Positions 8,805-18,221 of a stretch of 64,000 nucleotides of DNA are shown piece by piece. The notes under the pieces are model-generated. The model was not told where the DNA came from and searched no databases. It was given only the letters and a program-made list of their open reading frames with translations. Location of the stretch: NCBI GenBank assembly GCA_031200235.1, contig CP133595.1, positions 992,001 through 1,056,000 of the forward strand. The letters run 5' to 3'. Every line of letters starts with the position of its first letter. The stretch's first letter is position 1. A program made the translations under genes and the position numbers. Origin of the DNA: Cuniculiplasma divulgatum. GTDB taxonomy: Archaea; Thermoplasmatota; Thermoplasmata; Thermoplasmatales; Thermoplasmataceae.

Positions 8805-9971
8805 ATGAAGATAGGATTCTTTACTGCAACATATTATCCAACTCCAGACGGTGTATCCCATTATCTGAGGGATGTAAAGGCGGAGCTTCAGAAGAGAGGG
8901 CACGAAGTCCATGTTTTCTCATTCAACGGGGACAGGAAGGAGAAGAATGTGCATGTTCTCCGCTCGGTTCCATTCCCGGCATATTCACAGTACAGCATGC
9001 CAGTTAATCCTCTGCCATTCGGCCTTTACAGGAAGGCAATCAGGTTGAATCTCGACATAGTGCACATACATGATCCATTCATGGGGAGTCTTGGATACAG
9101 GGTATCCAGATACACAGGTGCGCCAATAGTTGCAACATACCACACGGACTTTGTCAAGATGCAGGAATCAGTGAACCTGCCATTCAGGGACAGGCTCTTC
9201 AAAACCACGTGGAAATACAGCCTCTTTCTCTATCGCCGGTGCGACGAGGTCTTTGCGCCAAGCAGGAAGAGCATGGAACAGCTGAGAAATGACGGAGTCC
9301 TCCACACCAGGGAACTTCCTCTTTTCGTTGACACCAACAAGTTTGCGCCGGAAACCCGTGATTCTGAGACATTCTGGGTCCAGTATATGGGTAGAATCAC
9401 CAGGGACAAGGGCGTTTTCAGGATTCTTGACGTTGCGGCAGCCATTGACAGGAGGTCAGGCATCAGGTTTCTCATTTCAGGTACGGGGCCTGAGGAAAAA
9501 AACCTGGAGAAGGCCATAGCAGAAAGGGGGCTTCAGGACCTGGTCACCATGACAGGCTATGTGGATGAGCCCCGGAAAATAGAACTTCTTCACAACGCCG
9601 GTCTGTTCATGTACCCATCTGAGACCGATACCTTCGGGATCTCGGTTGTGGAGGCAATGTCATCTGGAGTTCCCAGCATAGTCCCCCGGGGCTTCCCCCT
9701 TGCACATTATGATGACATGGAGGTTTCAGGACTTATTGAGATGGACTTCTCAAGGCCAGACGAGATTGCGGGAGCCGTTGAGAGGTATTCGGCAGACAGG
9801 CGGAACCTCAGGGCTGTAGGTGAAGCTGCCAGAAAGTTTGTCCTTGATAATTTCAGCATGGAGAAGCACTGCGATATACTCCTGTCAACCTATGCAGATC
9901 TTCTTTCAGGAAGGTCAATGAAATCTGCTTCAGGAAACAGGAAAACAACGGAAAGACTGCCGACAAGGTGA
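8805..9971 (+). CDS. Glycosyltransferase family 4
   Basis: Retaining GT-B glycosyltransferase, 388 residues, using a nucleotide sugar. The N-terminal domain opens MKIGFFTATYYPTPDGVSHYLRDV (the PxxGG-like loop) and contains VHIHDPFMGSLGYRVSR and VATYHTDFVKM; the C-terminal domain has MGRITRDKGV, ISGTGPEEKNLEK and TDTFGISVVEAMSSGVPSIVP, the EX7E region with Asp in place of the first Glu. Closest in style to diacylglycerol glucosyl- or phosphatidylinositol mannosyl-transferases, so a glycolipid role is possible. The stop is followed six bases later by a TTG-started regulator, suggesting an operon. Confidence 0.88.
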   Translation: MKIGFFTATYYPTPDGVSHYLRDVKAELQKRGHEVHVFSFNGDRKEKNVHVLRSVPFPAYSQYSMPVNPLPFGLYRKAIRLNLDIVHIHDPFMGSLGYRVSRYTGAPIVATYHTDFVKMQESVNLPFRDRLFKTTWKYSLFLYRRCDEVFAPSRKSMEQLRNDGVLHTRELPLFVDTNKFAPETRDSETFWVQYMGRITRDKGVFRILDVAAAIDRRSGIRFLISGTGPEEKNLEKAIAERGLQDLVTMTGYVDEPRKIELLHNAGLFMYPSETDTFGISVVEAMSSGVPSIVPRGFPLAHYDDMEVSGLIEMDFSRPDEIAGAVERYSADRRNLRAVGEAARKFVLDNFSMEKHCDILLSTYADLLSGRSMKSASGNRKTTERLPTR

Positions 9972-9977
9972 CCTGGA

Positions 9978-10469
9978 TTGTCCGGGGAAAGCCGATTTAT
10001 CCTTGCAGTTGCCGTTTCAGCCATATATTCTGTGGTGTCCGCAACGGTTGCAACATCAGTTTTCCTGACAACTGTAGCATTGGGCTACAGGATATCGCTG
10101 TTTGGTATTGTTGCCTATGCAGTCGTCATTGGCTCCGACATTGTGATAATGTACTTTTCCTCCAGAAGGCTTCTGTACATGTTCAGCAGGGCTGTTGCAA
10201 GCAGGCCAGCTGTCCAGGATCAGGAGCCAGGTCAGGAACAGGGCGAACCGCATGAAGCCCTGCAACTGGGGGAACGTGAGCAGATTCTGGTTGATGCCAT
10301 CAGGAGAAACGGAGGCAGCGCACTTCAGAACTCGCTGGTGGAAGTAACCGGAATGTCATCACCCACAGTTTCAAGGATAATATCTTCACTGGAAAACAAG
10401 GGGATTGTGGAAAAAAGGAGGCATGGAATGACAAACATCATATCACTCACCGGGAGCCGAAGGCAGTAA
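9978..10469 (+). CDS. Membrane-anchored winged-helix transcriptional regulator
   Basis: A 163-residue protein starting at TTG behind AAGGTGA. Two hydrophobic helices (about 7-28 and 35-57) are followed by a Gln/Glu/Pro-rich linker and a C-terminal MarR/IclR-like winged helix (QILVDAIRRNGGSALQNSLVEVTGMSSPTVSRIISSLENKGIVEKRRHGMTNIISLT). The DNA-binding domain would face the cytoplasm from the membrane. Such two-TM plus wHTH proteins are common in archaea; the target is unknown. Probably co-transcribed with the glycosyltransferase. Confidence 0.75.
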   Translation: MSGESRFILAVAVSAIYSVVSATVATSVFLTTVALGYRISLFGIVAYAVVIGSDIVIMYFSSRRLLYMFSRAVASRPAVQDQEPGQEQGEPHEALQLGEREQILVDAIRRNGGSALQNSLVEVTGMSSPTVSRIISSLENKGIVEKRRHGMTNIISLTGSRRQ

Positions 10470-10566
10470 TAGGGCAACATATTGCAACCCTGTGCAGCAC
10501 TGAAATCCATTTCACTGAAATGCATTTCACACGTTCCTTAAGAGCCTTTTCAGCATAATCAGTATT

Positions 10567-10932
10567 ATGAGATCATTTGGAGAAAAAATAATCTGGATAA
10601 TAGTTGCTCTCATAGGGGCCATTGCAGTGACAAGCATTGTGTCATTTGCAATATACGGCAGGTACGGCTACACGTACGGGTACGGACCATACGGCATGAT
10701 GGGGGGATTTCCATTCTATGGAATGTATATCATAATGCCCATAATGGCTGTGATTTCAATCCTGGTTGTCATACTGTTCTTCCGTTACATTTTTGGTGCC
10801 ATGGGCGGCCACATGGGTTATTCATGGAATGAAAGGAGCAGGGCTGAGGACATACTGAAGGAGAGATATGCAAGGGGGGAGATAAGCCAGGAGGAATTTA
10901 ACAGGATGATGGAGAATCTCCGTTCCCACTGA
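10567..10932 (+). CDS. Membrane protein with C-terminal SHOCT domain
   Basis: 121 residues: a TM helix (8-30), a Tyr/Gly-rich external loop (GRYGYTYGYGPYGMMGG), a second TM helix (51-75), and a short C-terminal helical pair AEDILKERYARGEISQEEFNRMMENL that is the SHOCT signature. SHOCT domains are oligomerisation modules at the ends of small membrane proteins. Function otherwise unknown. Confidence 0.75.
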   Translation: MRSFGEKIIWIIVALIGAIAVTSIVSFAIYGRYGYTYGYGPYGMMGGFPFYGMYIIMPIMAVISILVVILFFRYIFGAMGGHMGYSWNERSRAEDILKERYARGEISQEEFNRMMENLRSH

Positions 10933-11268
10933 AAACACCTGATATTAAAGTCTGGAAAAGAATTATTCAGGAATCTTTTAGCATGTTTCTAGCTATAATC
11001 CCTTATTTTTCATTTTACTTTTATGTAATTTCAGCATGGGATTCCATGAATCCTGGAAGCCTTGATTCAAGCACATCCATCAGGCAACATCTGCATATCA
11101 ATCATTCACCAAGGACAGTTTTTGCCCCAAAGCGTCCACTGTGTCATTTGCAGTACGTAAAGCACAGTTATCCTGCAGCTGAAAGTAATGGATTCACAAT
11201 ACAGAAAAGAAAAATCAAACTTTCATGAATTTGCCAAATTATTTATCCCATAATGGGGTACGTATATT
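10933..11268. other. Intergenic stretch, no gene supported
   Basis: An 81-codon frame at 10983-11228 lacks a convincing domain or ribosome site and has atypical composition, so it is not called. The end of the stretch carries an A/T-rich AAATTATTTATC about 35 bases before the next ATG, a likely promoter for the 11269 gene. Confidence 0.4.
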
Positions 11269-11604
11269 ATGGAAAAATTCTATTTTAAGAGTTATGATCG
11301 CACCATTGGAAGTGCTGCCAATCTGGAAGAGCTAAAAAGCGAGATGAAGCGCCTCTCCAGCGTAGATCCGGCAAGCCTGGAATACCATCTCCGCCAGGGG
11401 CACATAACAATGTGGCTCAATTACATCGGGGAAACTGAGGCTGCCCGGTCTCTGGATGGAGTTACAAACGCCAGAATGGCATTGCGAAAACTGGGCATTC
11501 AGGAAGGGCCCGGAATGCGCAGGCATAACATGCATGAAAACATGGGAAGCCACCATGGTGGGAGAGGAAGACCAAAGAAAATGGAAAGTGGCGTGCAGAA
11601 GTGA
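11269..11604 (+). CDS. DUF5752 family protein
   Basis: A 111-residue protein with MEKFYFKSYDRTIGSAANLEELKSEM, SLEYHLRQGHITMWLNYIGETEAA and NARMALRKLG, the pattern I associate with the archaeal DUF5752 family, often encoded near glucan enzymes. The C-terminal tail is His/Gly/Lys-rich. It ends six bases from the convergent GH57 gene, so the location fits a role in the same alpha-glucan locus. Biochemical function unknown. Confidence 0.65.
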   Translation: MEKFYFKSYDRTIGSAANLEELKSEMKRLSSVDPASLEYHLRQGHITMWLNYIGETEAARSLDGVTNARMALRKLGIQEGPGMRRHNMHENMGSHHGGRGRPKKMESGVQK

Positions 11605-11610
11605 GCGGCG

Positions 11611-12732
11611 TTATACCCGGCCATTCTTCAGGTCATCAAGTATTGCCATGTAATAGATGAAGGCCAGGTACGGGGACAGATAAGGGTTGAAATATGAGTG
11701 TACATCCTGATCGGCGAAGTTCCTTACTGACATGTAATAAATATGATCTGAGGTCTGAAGAAGCCTCCACGTTTTCACGTCTGTATCATACATGTTTTTC
11801 ATGGCATTGAATGCATCATTCTGCATTGCATTTCCAAGCCAGGCATTGAGATTTCTATCTGTATCAGCCCACGATATTGGATTCTCCACGCTTACAGTTC
11901 CGTGATCACTGTTCTCCGAGGCGGCTTTTTCCACTGTGGTTATTTCCACGCCCCTGCTGGAAAGCTCATGGGGCAGGCTTTTCAAGAACTGGAATATGCC
12001 TGTTTCCTTCCACTGGTGCTCCCCAAATGTCTCATAATCCATGAAAACATTGGTAACATCCCCAGGGGAAGCTGCAACCCACCCGGCATACTTGTCTGCA
12101 AACAGCGGGAAATCATTCCAGTTGGGGTTTGAGAATCTGAAGGCGATGTCATCGCTCATCCTGTAGTTCCTGAGAAGCAGTTTCAGCCCGGACACTGATC
12201 TGTAGGCAAAGTTTGGCGTATGTGCGGCTATTATCTCATCCGTCCCCTCGGTTACCATGTTCCTGAAACCCATGTTTCTAACTTCATGGGATATGCCATC
12301 GGAATAGATCAGCTCTGTGTTCCTGAACGACACGGGGTTTACCCCAAACAGCCTCTGAACAAGGCGGCGATGTTCCTCAACCTGTTCCCTGAATTCCCGG
12401 GGATTCCATATGGAGGCAAGGCTGTGATAATACGTCTCGGACATTATTTCTCCCAGTCCGGACCTGAAGTACTCACGAAAGACATCAATCACTTCTGGGG
12501 CATATTCAGCAGCCTGTTCCAGGAAGACTCCTGACAGGGAAAAGGAAGCCGGGATTCCCTCCTGAAGCAGGATGCGTGTGGCAGGAAGATAGCACTTCTG
12601 TGCAACCCTCTGCATGATTTCCATGTTCCTCTCATCCCAGAAATAATCGTGCTTTACGCCTATTTCAGACCTGCGGTATGGTCTTATCCTCCTGGGCTGA
12701 TGCACCTGGAAATAGAACACAAGGTTTTTCAT
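11611..12732 (-). CDS. Glycoside hydrolase family 57 (alpha-amylase type)
   Basis: Retaining alpha-glucan hydrolase or transferase of 373 residues, no signal peptide, so cytoplasmic. The GH57 motifs appear in order: HQP (H11), GLGEIMSETYYHS (about 92-104), FRNTELIYSD with the nucleophile (E140) and MDYETFGEHQW with the general acid/base (D232). Its start overlaps the stop of the upstream glycosyltransferase by four bases, the last step in a three-gene chain (debranching enzyme, glycosyltransferase, amylase). Likely acts on an intracellular glycogen-like polymer. Confidence 0.93.
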   Translation of the reverse strand: MKNLVFYFQVHQPRRIRPYRRSEIGVKHDYFWDERNMEIMQRVAQKCYLPATRILLQEGIPASFSLSGVFLEQAAEYAPEVIDVFREYFRSGLGEIMSETYYHSLASIWNPREFREQVEEHRRLVQRLFGVNPVSFRNTELIYSDGISHEVRNMGFRNMVTEGTDEIIAAHTPNFAYRSVSGLKLLLRNYRMSDDIAFRFSNPNWNDFPLFADKYAGWVAASPGDVTNVFMDYETFGEHQWKETGIFQFLKSLPHELSSRGVEITTVEKAASENSDHGTVSVENPISWADTDRNLNAWLGNAMQNDAFNAMKNMYDTDVKTWRLLQTSDHIYYMSVRNFADQDVHSYFNPYLSPYLAFIYYMAILDDLKNGRV

Positions 12733-13847
12733 ATGGAGAGATACACCCCCATGGTATCAAGGGCGGCTTTTTCCCATGTGAATCTTGAAGCTTCCTGCTG
12801 CCCCATTGTGCCCATAATCCTTCTCATGGACCTGAACATAAGCATTGATTCCACATAATCTGCAATGAGTTCTGTGTCCCAGTAGTCAACCCGCAAAACA
12901 TTGCGAAGAGCTTCTCCAACGCCTGTTGTTTTGCTTATTATTGCAGGTGTTCCAAGTATCATGGATTCAATCACAGTCATTCCGAAGGGCTCAGAAACAG
13001 CAGGAAGAACGAATACATCACTGGATCTGTAAATATCCACGGACTTCCGGAAACTGACAAATCCCGTGAAATCTGTCTTTCCGGCTATGCCCAGTTCCGA
13101 CGCAAGCCTTCTCACTTCATTGTACTGGTCTCCGGTTCCTGCCACGACAAATCTTGCATCCGGCATACGCTGCGATACAAGTTCCGCTGCTTCCATAAAG
13201 AATCTGGGGCCCTTCTGTGTGGTAACCCTGCCCAGGTAAAGAACCCTGTTTGTGGGTTCATAGGTTCTGGGGCGCATTGTATAGTGTTCATTGTCCACGC
13301 CGTTGTGGACCACAGTGATCTTATCAGGGTCTGCCCCATAATCCCTTATTATCTCATCCCTGGTGAATTTGGAAACCGCTATGATCCTGTCGGCTGCTTT
13401 AGCACCCTCCTTTTCCAGGCTCATGATATCTGCCTGTGGATTGAAATTGCCTGATCTGTCGCGCTCTGTGCTGTGAAAAGTGACCACAAGCGGATTGCCG
13501 TATTTTTCCCTGATCATCTCCCCGGCACGGAATGTTATCCAGTCATGGCAGTGTACAAGTGAAACTCCGTGGGGATCAAACCGTTCAAAGACCCTCACAT
13601 TATAGTCGTCAACAGCCTCTCTGAAATCAGGAAAACCCTCTATCTCATAGGGATTGCCTATGACTCCTCTCTGCAGCCTCACCGGAACAACATTGAAGGG
13701 GTAGTTCCTTCCCAGCCTCTTCATGGCCGGAACGTACACGTCAATATTCATAATGGCCGCAAGGCGGCCGAAAAGGTTAATTGTGTGGACTCCAAGGCCG
13801 CCGGAGAATGCCGGAGGCAGCTCCCACCCTATGACGGCAATCTTCAT
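12729..13847 (-). CDS. Glycosyltransferase family 4, glycogen synthase-like
   Basis: GT-B enzyme of 372 residues. The opening MKIAVIGWELPPAFSGGLGVHTINL carries the KxGGL-like donor loop of starch/glycogen synthases; SLVHCHDWITFRAGEMIREKYGNPLVVTFHSTERDRSG and SEPFGMTVIESMILGTPAII (EX7E) follow. It lies between a debranching enzyme and a GH57 amylase with ATGA overlaps on both sides, so it is probably the polymerising enzyme of an alpha-glucan pathway. Whether it uses ADP- or UDP-glucose cannot be told. Confidence 0.88.
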   Translation of the reverse strand: MKIAVIGWELPPAFSGGLGVHTINLFGRLAAIMNIDVYVPAMKRLGRNYPFNVVPVRLQRGVIGNPYEIEGFPDFREAVDDYNVRVFERFDPHGVSLVHCHDWITFRAGEMIREKYGNPLVVTFHSTERDRSGNFNPQADIMSLEKEGAKAADRIIAVSKFTRDEIIRDYGADPDKITVVHNGVDNEHYTMRPRTYEPTNRVLYLGRVTTQKGPRFFMEAAELVSQRMPDARFVVAGTGDQYNEVRRLASELGIAGKTDFTGFVSFRKSVDIYRSSDVFVLPAVSEPFGMTVIESMILGTPAIISKTTGVGEALRNVLRVDYWDTELIADYVESMLMFRSMRRIMGTMGQQEASRFTWEKAALDTMGVYLSI

Positions 13848-15694
13848 TCAAACATCCCCCCAGGATTGATTACATCCTCATGATAGGTGCGCATGATCTC
13901 ACCGTAGCTCCATGCCTGCATCATGCAACCCCTTGGGGTGCCATCCGGATCACCATCGAAAATCTCGGGGAGATATGGCAGCGAAAGCAAGGGACGGAAA
14001 TGGTTCAGAAGCGCTTCCGGTGAATATCCTGACCTGCGTGAAGCAGTGATATACGGTCCAATGAGCCAGGGCCACACCGTCCCGTTGTGGTATGCCGCAT
14101 CACGGCTTGGAAAGTCACCCACGTAGTGCGCCTTATAGCCCGGATCTCCAGGATCAAGGGTCCTGATGCCATACCTGGTTAGCAGCCGCTCATCAACAGC
14201 ATTCTTGAATCTGCCAAAACCCTGCAGCACAGGAAATGGAAGGCTGAATGCCAGTATAAAGTTGGGGCGCAGGCTGGGGTCATCCGGACTTGCCACATCC
14301 AGAACAGCATCATTCTTCACAAATGCGGCAGGGAATTTTTCCATGACCTGCTCAGACAGTCCCCGGAGTTCAGCCGGAAGGCCCGCTTTAATTCTCAACG
14401 AGATATCTTCAAGAGACTTCAGTGCATTGTACCACAGGGCATTCACCTCAACAGGTTCGCCTTTCCTGGGGGTGAAAACAACGCCATCCCGTTCGGCATC
14501 CATCCAGGTTAACGGAGCCCCATTCAGCCTTATAAAAGGTCCATCCATGGAATAAAGTTCGTTGCCCCTTATGTAGTTCATAGCAACATCTGTCAGAAAC
14601 GGAAACAGATCTCCTGCTGTCCTGAGATCACCGGAATACTGCAGGTATTTCCAGGCTGCATAAATGTAGAGCAGCCCCGAATCTGCGGTCCTGAAATCAT
14701 CCGGAGTCTCAAGCCTCTTGGGAACAGCACCGTTTCGTGATACATTGCGATATGCTTTCAGTAGATCCACGGCTTCACCATACCTTCCGGTTACAAGAAG
14801 CAGGCCTGGCATGGAAATGAAAGCATCCCTTGCCCAGGGCCCGAACCAGTGGTAACCGGCAATTATATTGTTCCTGGTCAGCAGCATGGCCGACCTCAGG
14901 GGGATCTGCCCGAGACCTGCAAGGTAGACGCCGTTTTTCCTGATATGGTTCTCCATGGCCTTCCTTACCTGGTGAAATGGCAAATCCAAAGAGTTTCCTG
15001 AATATATCCTGAATTCAAGCGATTTACCGGGGTCTGTGAAATGAAATTCACCAGGCTCATAGAGATCTTCCCGGAATATGGTGCCCCTCTCCCTTTCAAC
15101 TGGATAGATGAAGTTTCTGTACCACCTGCCCGTCTCCAGGAACTTCCCAGTGGAATCAAATGAAACCGATAGATCTCCGGTTGCGACACTCACTGTGCGC
15201 CCCTGCATTGTTGTTTTATAGATTCTTGAACCCTCACTTATTGTCTCATGGTAGCTCCTGAAGGAAATGAGCGGTATTATTCTGATTTTTGATGTGGGAG
15301 TTCCTGGAAACGTGTATCTGATGCTTATCTGGTCTTCAAGTGGATGAATGGCAATCTCTTTCCAGACATCAATGCCGTTGACGGAGTATCTGAACGTTGG
15401 AACAGGGAAATCAGAGAATTTGCGGAGGAAGCGGTATCCATCAGGATAGACAACGTCTCCATAGTAATTGGTATCAAGTGAAACCTCTCCAGATTCTGTG
15501 GCCACAACCTCGAAGACCTTGTTGACCAGTACCATTCGCAGGAAGTGATCATCCACATTCCTCACAAGGAGGCCGTGATATGATCTTGTGTTGGCAAGGC
15601 TCTCGGTTGAAGATGCATAGCTGCCGTTCCGGTTGGTTATGATCCACTCCTGTCCTGGAATCATGAAACAATAACCGGATACGGGCATATACAT
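13844..15694 (-). CDS. Archaeal-type glycogen debranching enzyme
   Basis: 616-residue amylo-alpha-1,6-glucosidase of the archaeal type. The N-terminal domain starts QEWIITNRNGSYASSTESLANTRSYHGLLV, a very characteristic string; the C-terminal (alpha/alpha)6 barrel contains GYHWFGPWARDAFISMPGLLLVTGRY, ESLEDISLRIKAG and AYHNGTVWPWLIGPYITASR. First gene of the operon with the GT4 and GH57 genes, overlapping the former by four bases. Start is uncertain among ATGs at 15694, 15688 and the methionine before IPGQEW; homologues usually begin near the last. Confidence 0.93.
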   Translation of the reverse strand: MYMPVSGYCFMIPGQEWIITNRNGSYASSTESLANTRSYHGLLVRNVDDHFLRMVLVNKVFEVVATESGEVSLDTNYYGDVVYPDGYRFLRKFSDFPVPTFRYSVNGIDVWKEIAIHPLEDQISIRYTFPGTPTSKIRIIPLISFRSYHETISEGSRIYKTTMQGRTVSVATGDLSVSFDSTGKFLETGRWYRNFIYPVERERGTIFREDLYEPGEFHFTDPGKSLEFRIYSGNSLDLPFHQVRKAMENHIRKNGVYLAGLGQIPLRSAMLLTRNNIIAGYHWFGPWARDAFISMPGLLLVTGRYGEAVDLLKAYRNVSRNGAVPKRLETPDDFRTADSGLLYIYAAWKYLQYSGDLRTAGDLFPFLTDVAMNYIRGNELYSMDGPFIRLNGAPLTWMDAERDGVVFTPRKGEPVEVNALWYNALKSLEDISLRIKAGLPAELRGLSEQVMEKFPAAFVKNDAVLDVASPDDPSLRPNFILAFSLPFPVLQGFGRFKNAVDERLLTRYGIRTLDPGDPGYKAHYVGDFPSRDAAYHNGTVWPWLIGPYITASRRSGYSPEALLNHFRPLLSLPYLPEIFDGDPDGTPRGCMMQAWSYGEIMRTYHEDVINPGGMFE

Positions 15695-16021
15695 ATGTTG
15701 GTTTTCAATGAAAGTTGCTATCCTTCATCCAGGCAGATCATATGTGAAGGCATATCTGATTACATGCAGGCAGGATGTATACAGGTGGTGCATCCATACC
15801 TCCAGAGGCGGCCGCATTCCTGTCACGAACAGACTGATGTCAAGGGATTGAAATACAGGCCAGGCCCTGCCAGGTTGTGAGTGATGATGAACTGAAATGG
15901 AGCATTAATGGAATCCTCGGCGCATTTGCCATAAGAGAACGTCAGATATTTCAGATACCGGCCAGGAAGCATTCCCACCTACCAAAAAGATTTAAGACAA
16001 CATCATCGCTATTCCCCTGTA
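15695..16021. other. Divergent intergenic region, debranching operon / glucoamylase
   Basis: No gene seen. Both alpha-glucan units face away from this 327-bp region, so shared regulation is possible. A TATA-like GATTTAAGA at about 15989-15996 serves the glucoamylase. Confidence 0.4.
15987..15997 (+). promoter_or_regulatory. Glucoamylase promoter (TATA box)
   Basis: AAAAAGATTTAAGA about 30 bases before the ATG at 16022, with no Shine-Dalgarno sequence: a leaderless-type archaeal promoter. Confidence 0.5.
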
Positions 16022-17947
16022 ATGGTAAGGTATCTCCCACTGGGCAACGGGAGAGTCCTGGTCAGCTTTGACAGGGACTATCGCCTGGTGGATTTCTATT
16101 TTTCAGGGTCGCAGGCAGAAAACCACGCAATGGGCCACCCTTTCAGGCAGGGCATCTGGGTCAACGGAAAATTCAGCTGGATAAATGCTTCCATGATAAC
16201 CAGATCTGATTATATGGACCACACCATGGTGGGCCTCAACCTCTACGAATTTGACGGAATATCATTCAGATCAGAGGATTTTGTTGACATATATGATGAC
16301 GTATACGTTCGCCGGATGAGGATCAAAAACAGCACGCAGGAGAAGAAGGAAATCAGGATATTCCTGCACCAGAATTTCTATATTTACGGTAACAACATCG
16401 GCGACACTGCAATGTTCTATCCCGAGGGCAACTCGGTGGTTCATTACAAGGGACGCCGTTACTTCCTTAGCTCAACAGTTGACAGCTTGGGTTGCCAGAT
16501 GGACCAGTACGCAATGGGAGTGAAGGACTTCCTGGAGATGGAGGGAACCTGGAAGGACGCTGAGGACGGGGTGCTGTCCATGAATCCCGTTGCAATAGGT
16601 TCAGTGGATTCTGTTATCAGGCACACACTGATTCTTGATCCGGGGCAGGAGGCAGACCTCTTCTATTACATAGCATGCGGCAGGGACCTTGACACGGTAT
16701 CCGCTCTCCACAAGAACATGTCTTATGAACTGCTGGCCAGAATGGAACTCAGGACGGAAAATTACTGGCGGCTTTGGTCCACAAAAACAGTTCCGCAGAT
16801 ATCAGACGATCTGTTCTCTCTTTACAGGAGATCGCTTTTCATAATCCGGAGCCACCTGAATGATCTTGGGGGAATACTGGCATCAAGCGACAGCGACATT
16901 CTCAAGTCAAACAGGGACGGGTATTACTATGTATGGCCAAGAGATGCGGCAATTGCGGCCTTCGCGCTCATAAGGGCCAATCACCAGGGGCCCGCAAGGA
17001 AATTTTTTGATTTTTCCAGAAATACCATATCAAAGGAAGGGTACTACTATCACAAGTATCTACCTGACGGCAAGGTGGCCAGCAGCTGGCTTCCCAGAAT
17101 CATGGGTGGAAAATCCATACTGCCAATACAGCAGGATGAAACCAACATAGTCCTGTGGGCCCTCTGGAAGCATTTCACCAAGATTAAGGATATAGAGTAC
17201 ATAGCTGATTTCTATGAGCCGCTGGTCCTCAAGGCAGCAAAATTCATACTGGATTTCAGGGACTCGGACGGACTTCCCCTGAGTTCATTTGATCTCTGGG
17301 AGGAACGGTATGGCGTTCATGCCTTCACCGTTGTGACAGCCTATGCTGCCCTGAGGTCCGCATCCAGGATAGCCGATACCTTCGGGGACGCAATATTCTC
17401 CAGGGACTACAACCAGGCAGCTGATCAGATGAGGGAACAGTTCGAGAAAAAATTCTTTCTGGAGGATTCCGGCTATTATGCAAGGGCTATGGTAGACGGA
17501 CAGCCTGACAGGACAGTGGACAGCGCCATCACTTCAACCTTCCTCTTTGGCATGAAGGATGCCAGGGATCCCAGGGTGGAATCAAGCATGAAGGCTGTCA
17601 TGTCCAAACTCTGGGTGAGCACAACGGGAGGAATAGCCAGGTACGAGAATGACTATTACCAGCGGATCAGGGATGATCCTGCAATTCCGGGAAATCCATG
17701 GATAATAACCACCCTCTGGGCTGCCCAGTACTACCTCAGGATTGGGGACACACAGAAGGCGCTTGAACTCATAAACTGGGTTGTGGCGCACAGGGAAAAC
17801 AGCGGCATTCTTTCTGAACAGATCAACCCGTATGACGGCACGCCCTTGTCCGTATCACCGCTTGTATGGAGCCATGCGCAGTTCGTCATAACAATGACTG
17901 AGCTTGAGAGGGTGAACCAGGGCCAGAGGATCAACGGAACGGGCTGA
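16022..17947 (+). CDS. Glucoamylase, glycoside hydrolase family 15
   Basis: Inverting exo-alpha-glucosidase of 641 residues, no signal peptide. The N-terminal beta-sandwich (about 1-250) precedes the (alpha/alpha)6 catalytic barrel with YYYVWPRDAAIAAFALI (303-317), the general acid in SFDLWEERYGVHAFT (E427) and the general base in SEQINPYDG (about E599), followed by LVWSHAQFV. This is the common prokaryotic GH15 layout. It would release glucose from the polymer handled by the adjacent debranching, synthase-like and amylase genes, to which it is divergent. Confidence 0.94.
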   Translation: MVRYLPLGNGRVLVSFDRDYRLVDFYFSGSQAENHAMGHPFRQGIWVNGKFSWINASMITRSDYMDHTMVGLNLYEFDGISFRSEDFVDIYDDVYVRRMRIKNSTQEKKEIRIFLHQNFYIYGNNIGDTAMFYPEGNSVVHYKGRRYFLSSTVDSLGCQMDQYAMGVKDFLEMEGTWKDAEDGVLSMNPVAIGSVDSVIRHTLILDPGQEADLFYYIACGRDLDTVSALHKNMSYELLARMELRTENYWRLWSTKTVPQISDDLFSLYRRSLFIIRSHLNDLGGILASSDSDILKSNRDGYYYVWPRDAAIAAFALIRANHQGPARKFFDFSRNTISKEGYYYHKYLPDGKVASSWLPRIMGGKSILPIQQDETNIVLWALWKHFTKIKDIEYIADFYEPLVLKAAKFILDFRDSDGLPLSSFDLWEERYGVHAFTVVTAYAALRSASRIADTFGDAIFSRDYNQAADQMREQFEKKFFLEDSGYYARAMVDGQPDRTVDSAITSTFLFGMKDARDPRVESSMKAVMSKLWVSTTGGIARYENDYYQRIRDDPAIPGNPWIITTLWAAQYYLRIGDTQKALELINWVVAHRENSGILSEQINPYDGTPLSVSPLVWSHAQFVITMTELERVNQGQRINGTG

Positions 17948-18005
17948 TCCAATATGATCCCGTGAACGATAAATAAGATATTGTAAGAAGGGATATGGAG
18001 AAGTA

Positions 18006-18182
18006 ATGACTGATCAAGAAGACGAGATCAAGAAATGGGAGGAGAAAGTGTACAGCAGTGCACCGGATCCAACTGATATGCAGAAAATATCCATTGTTGT
18101 ACTCATAGGCGTCATGTATGCAGTGATGATAACCCTTGTTTACCTGCTGGCCATACATGCCATAGCAGTCGCTCCGGTTTAG
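18006..18182 (+). CDS. Small single-TM protein (58 aa)
   Basis: ATG-initiated frame with a charged N-terminal half (MTDQEDEIKKWEEKVYSS) and one hydrophobic helix (about residues 28-56) near the C-terminus, an N-in tail-anchor-like layout. GGATATGGAG precedes the start and an ATAAATAAGA box lies about 35 bases upstream. No family recognised. Confidence 0.6.
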   Translation: MTDQEDEIKKWEEKVYSSAPDPTDMQKISIVVLIGVMYAVMITLVYLLAIHAIAVAPV

Positions 18183-18221
18183 TGCTCCTGGCAGGACCAG
18201 TATGCTGTGTGGAGGAATTAA

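Noticed and set aside
10983-11228. 81-codon open frame between two genes
   Set aside because: No domain, no ribosome site, His/Pro/Ser-rich low-quality sequence; treated as chance.
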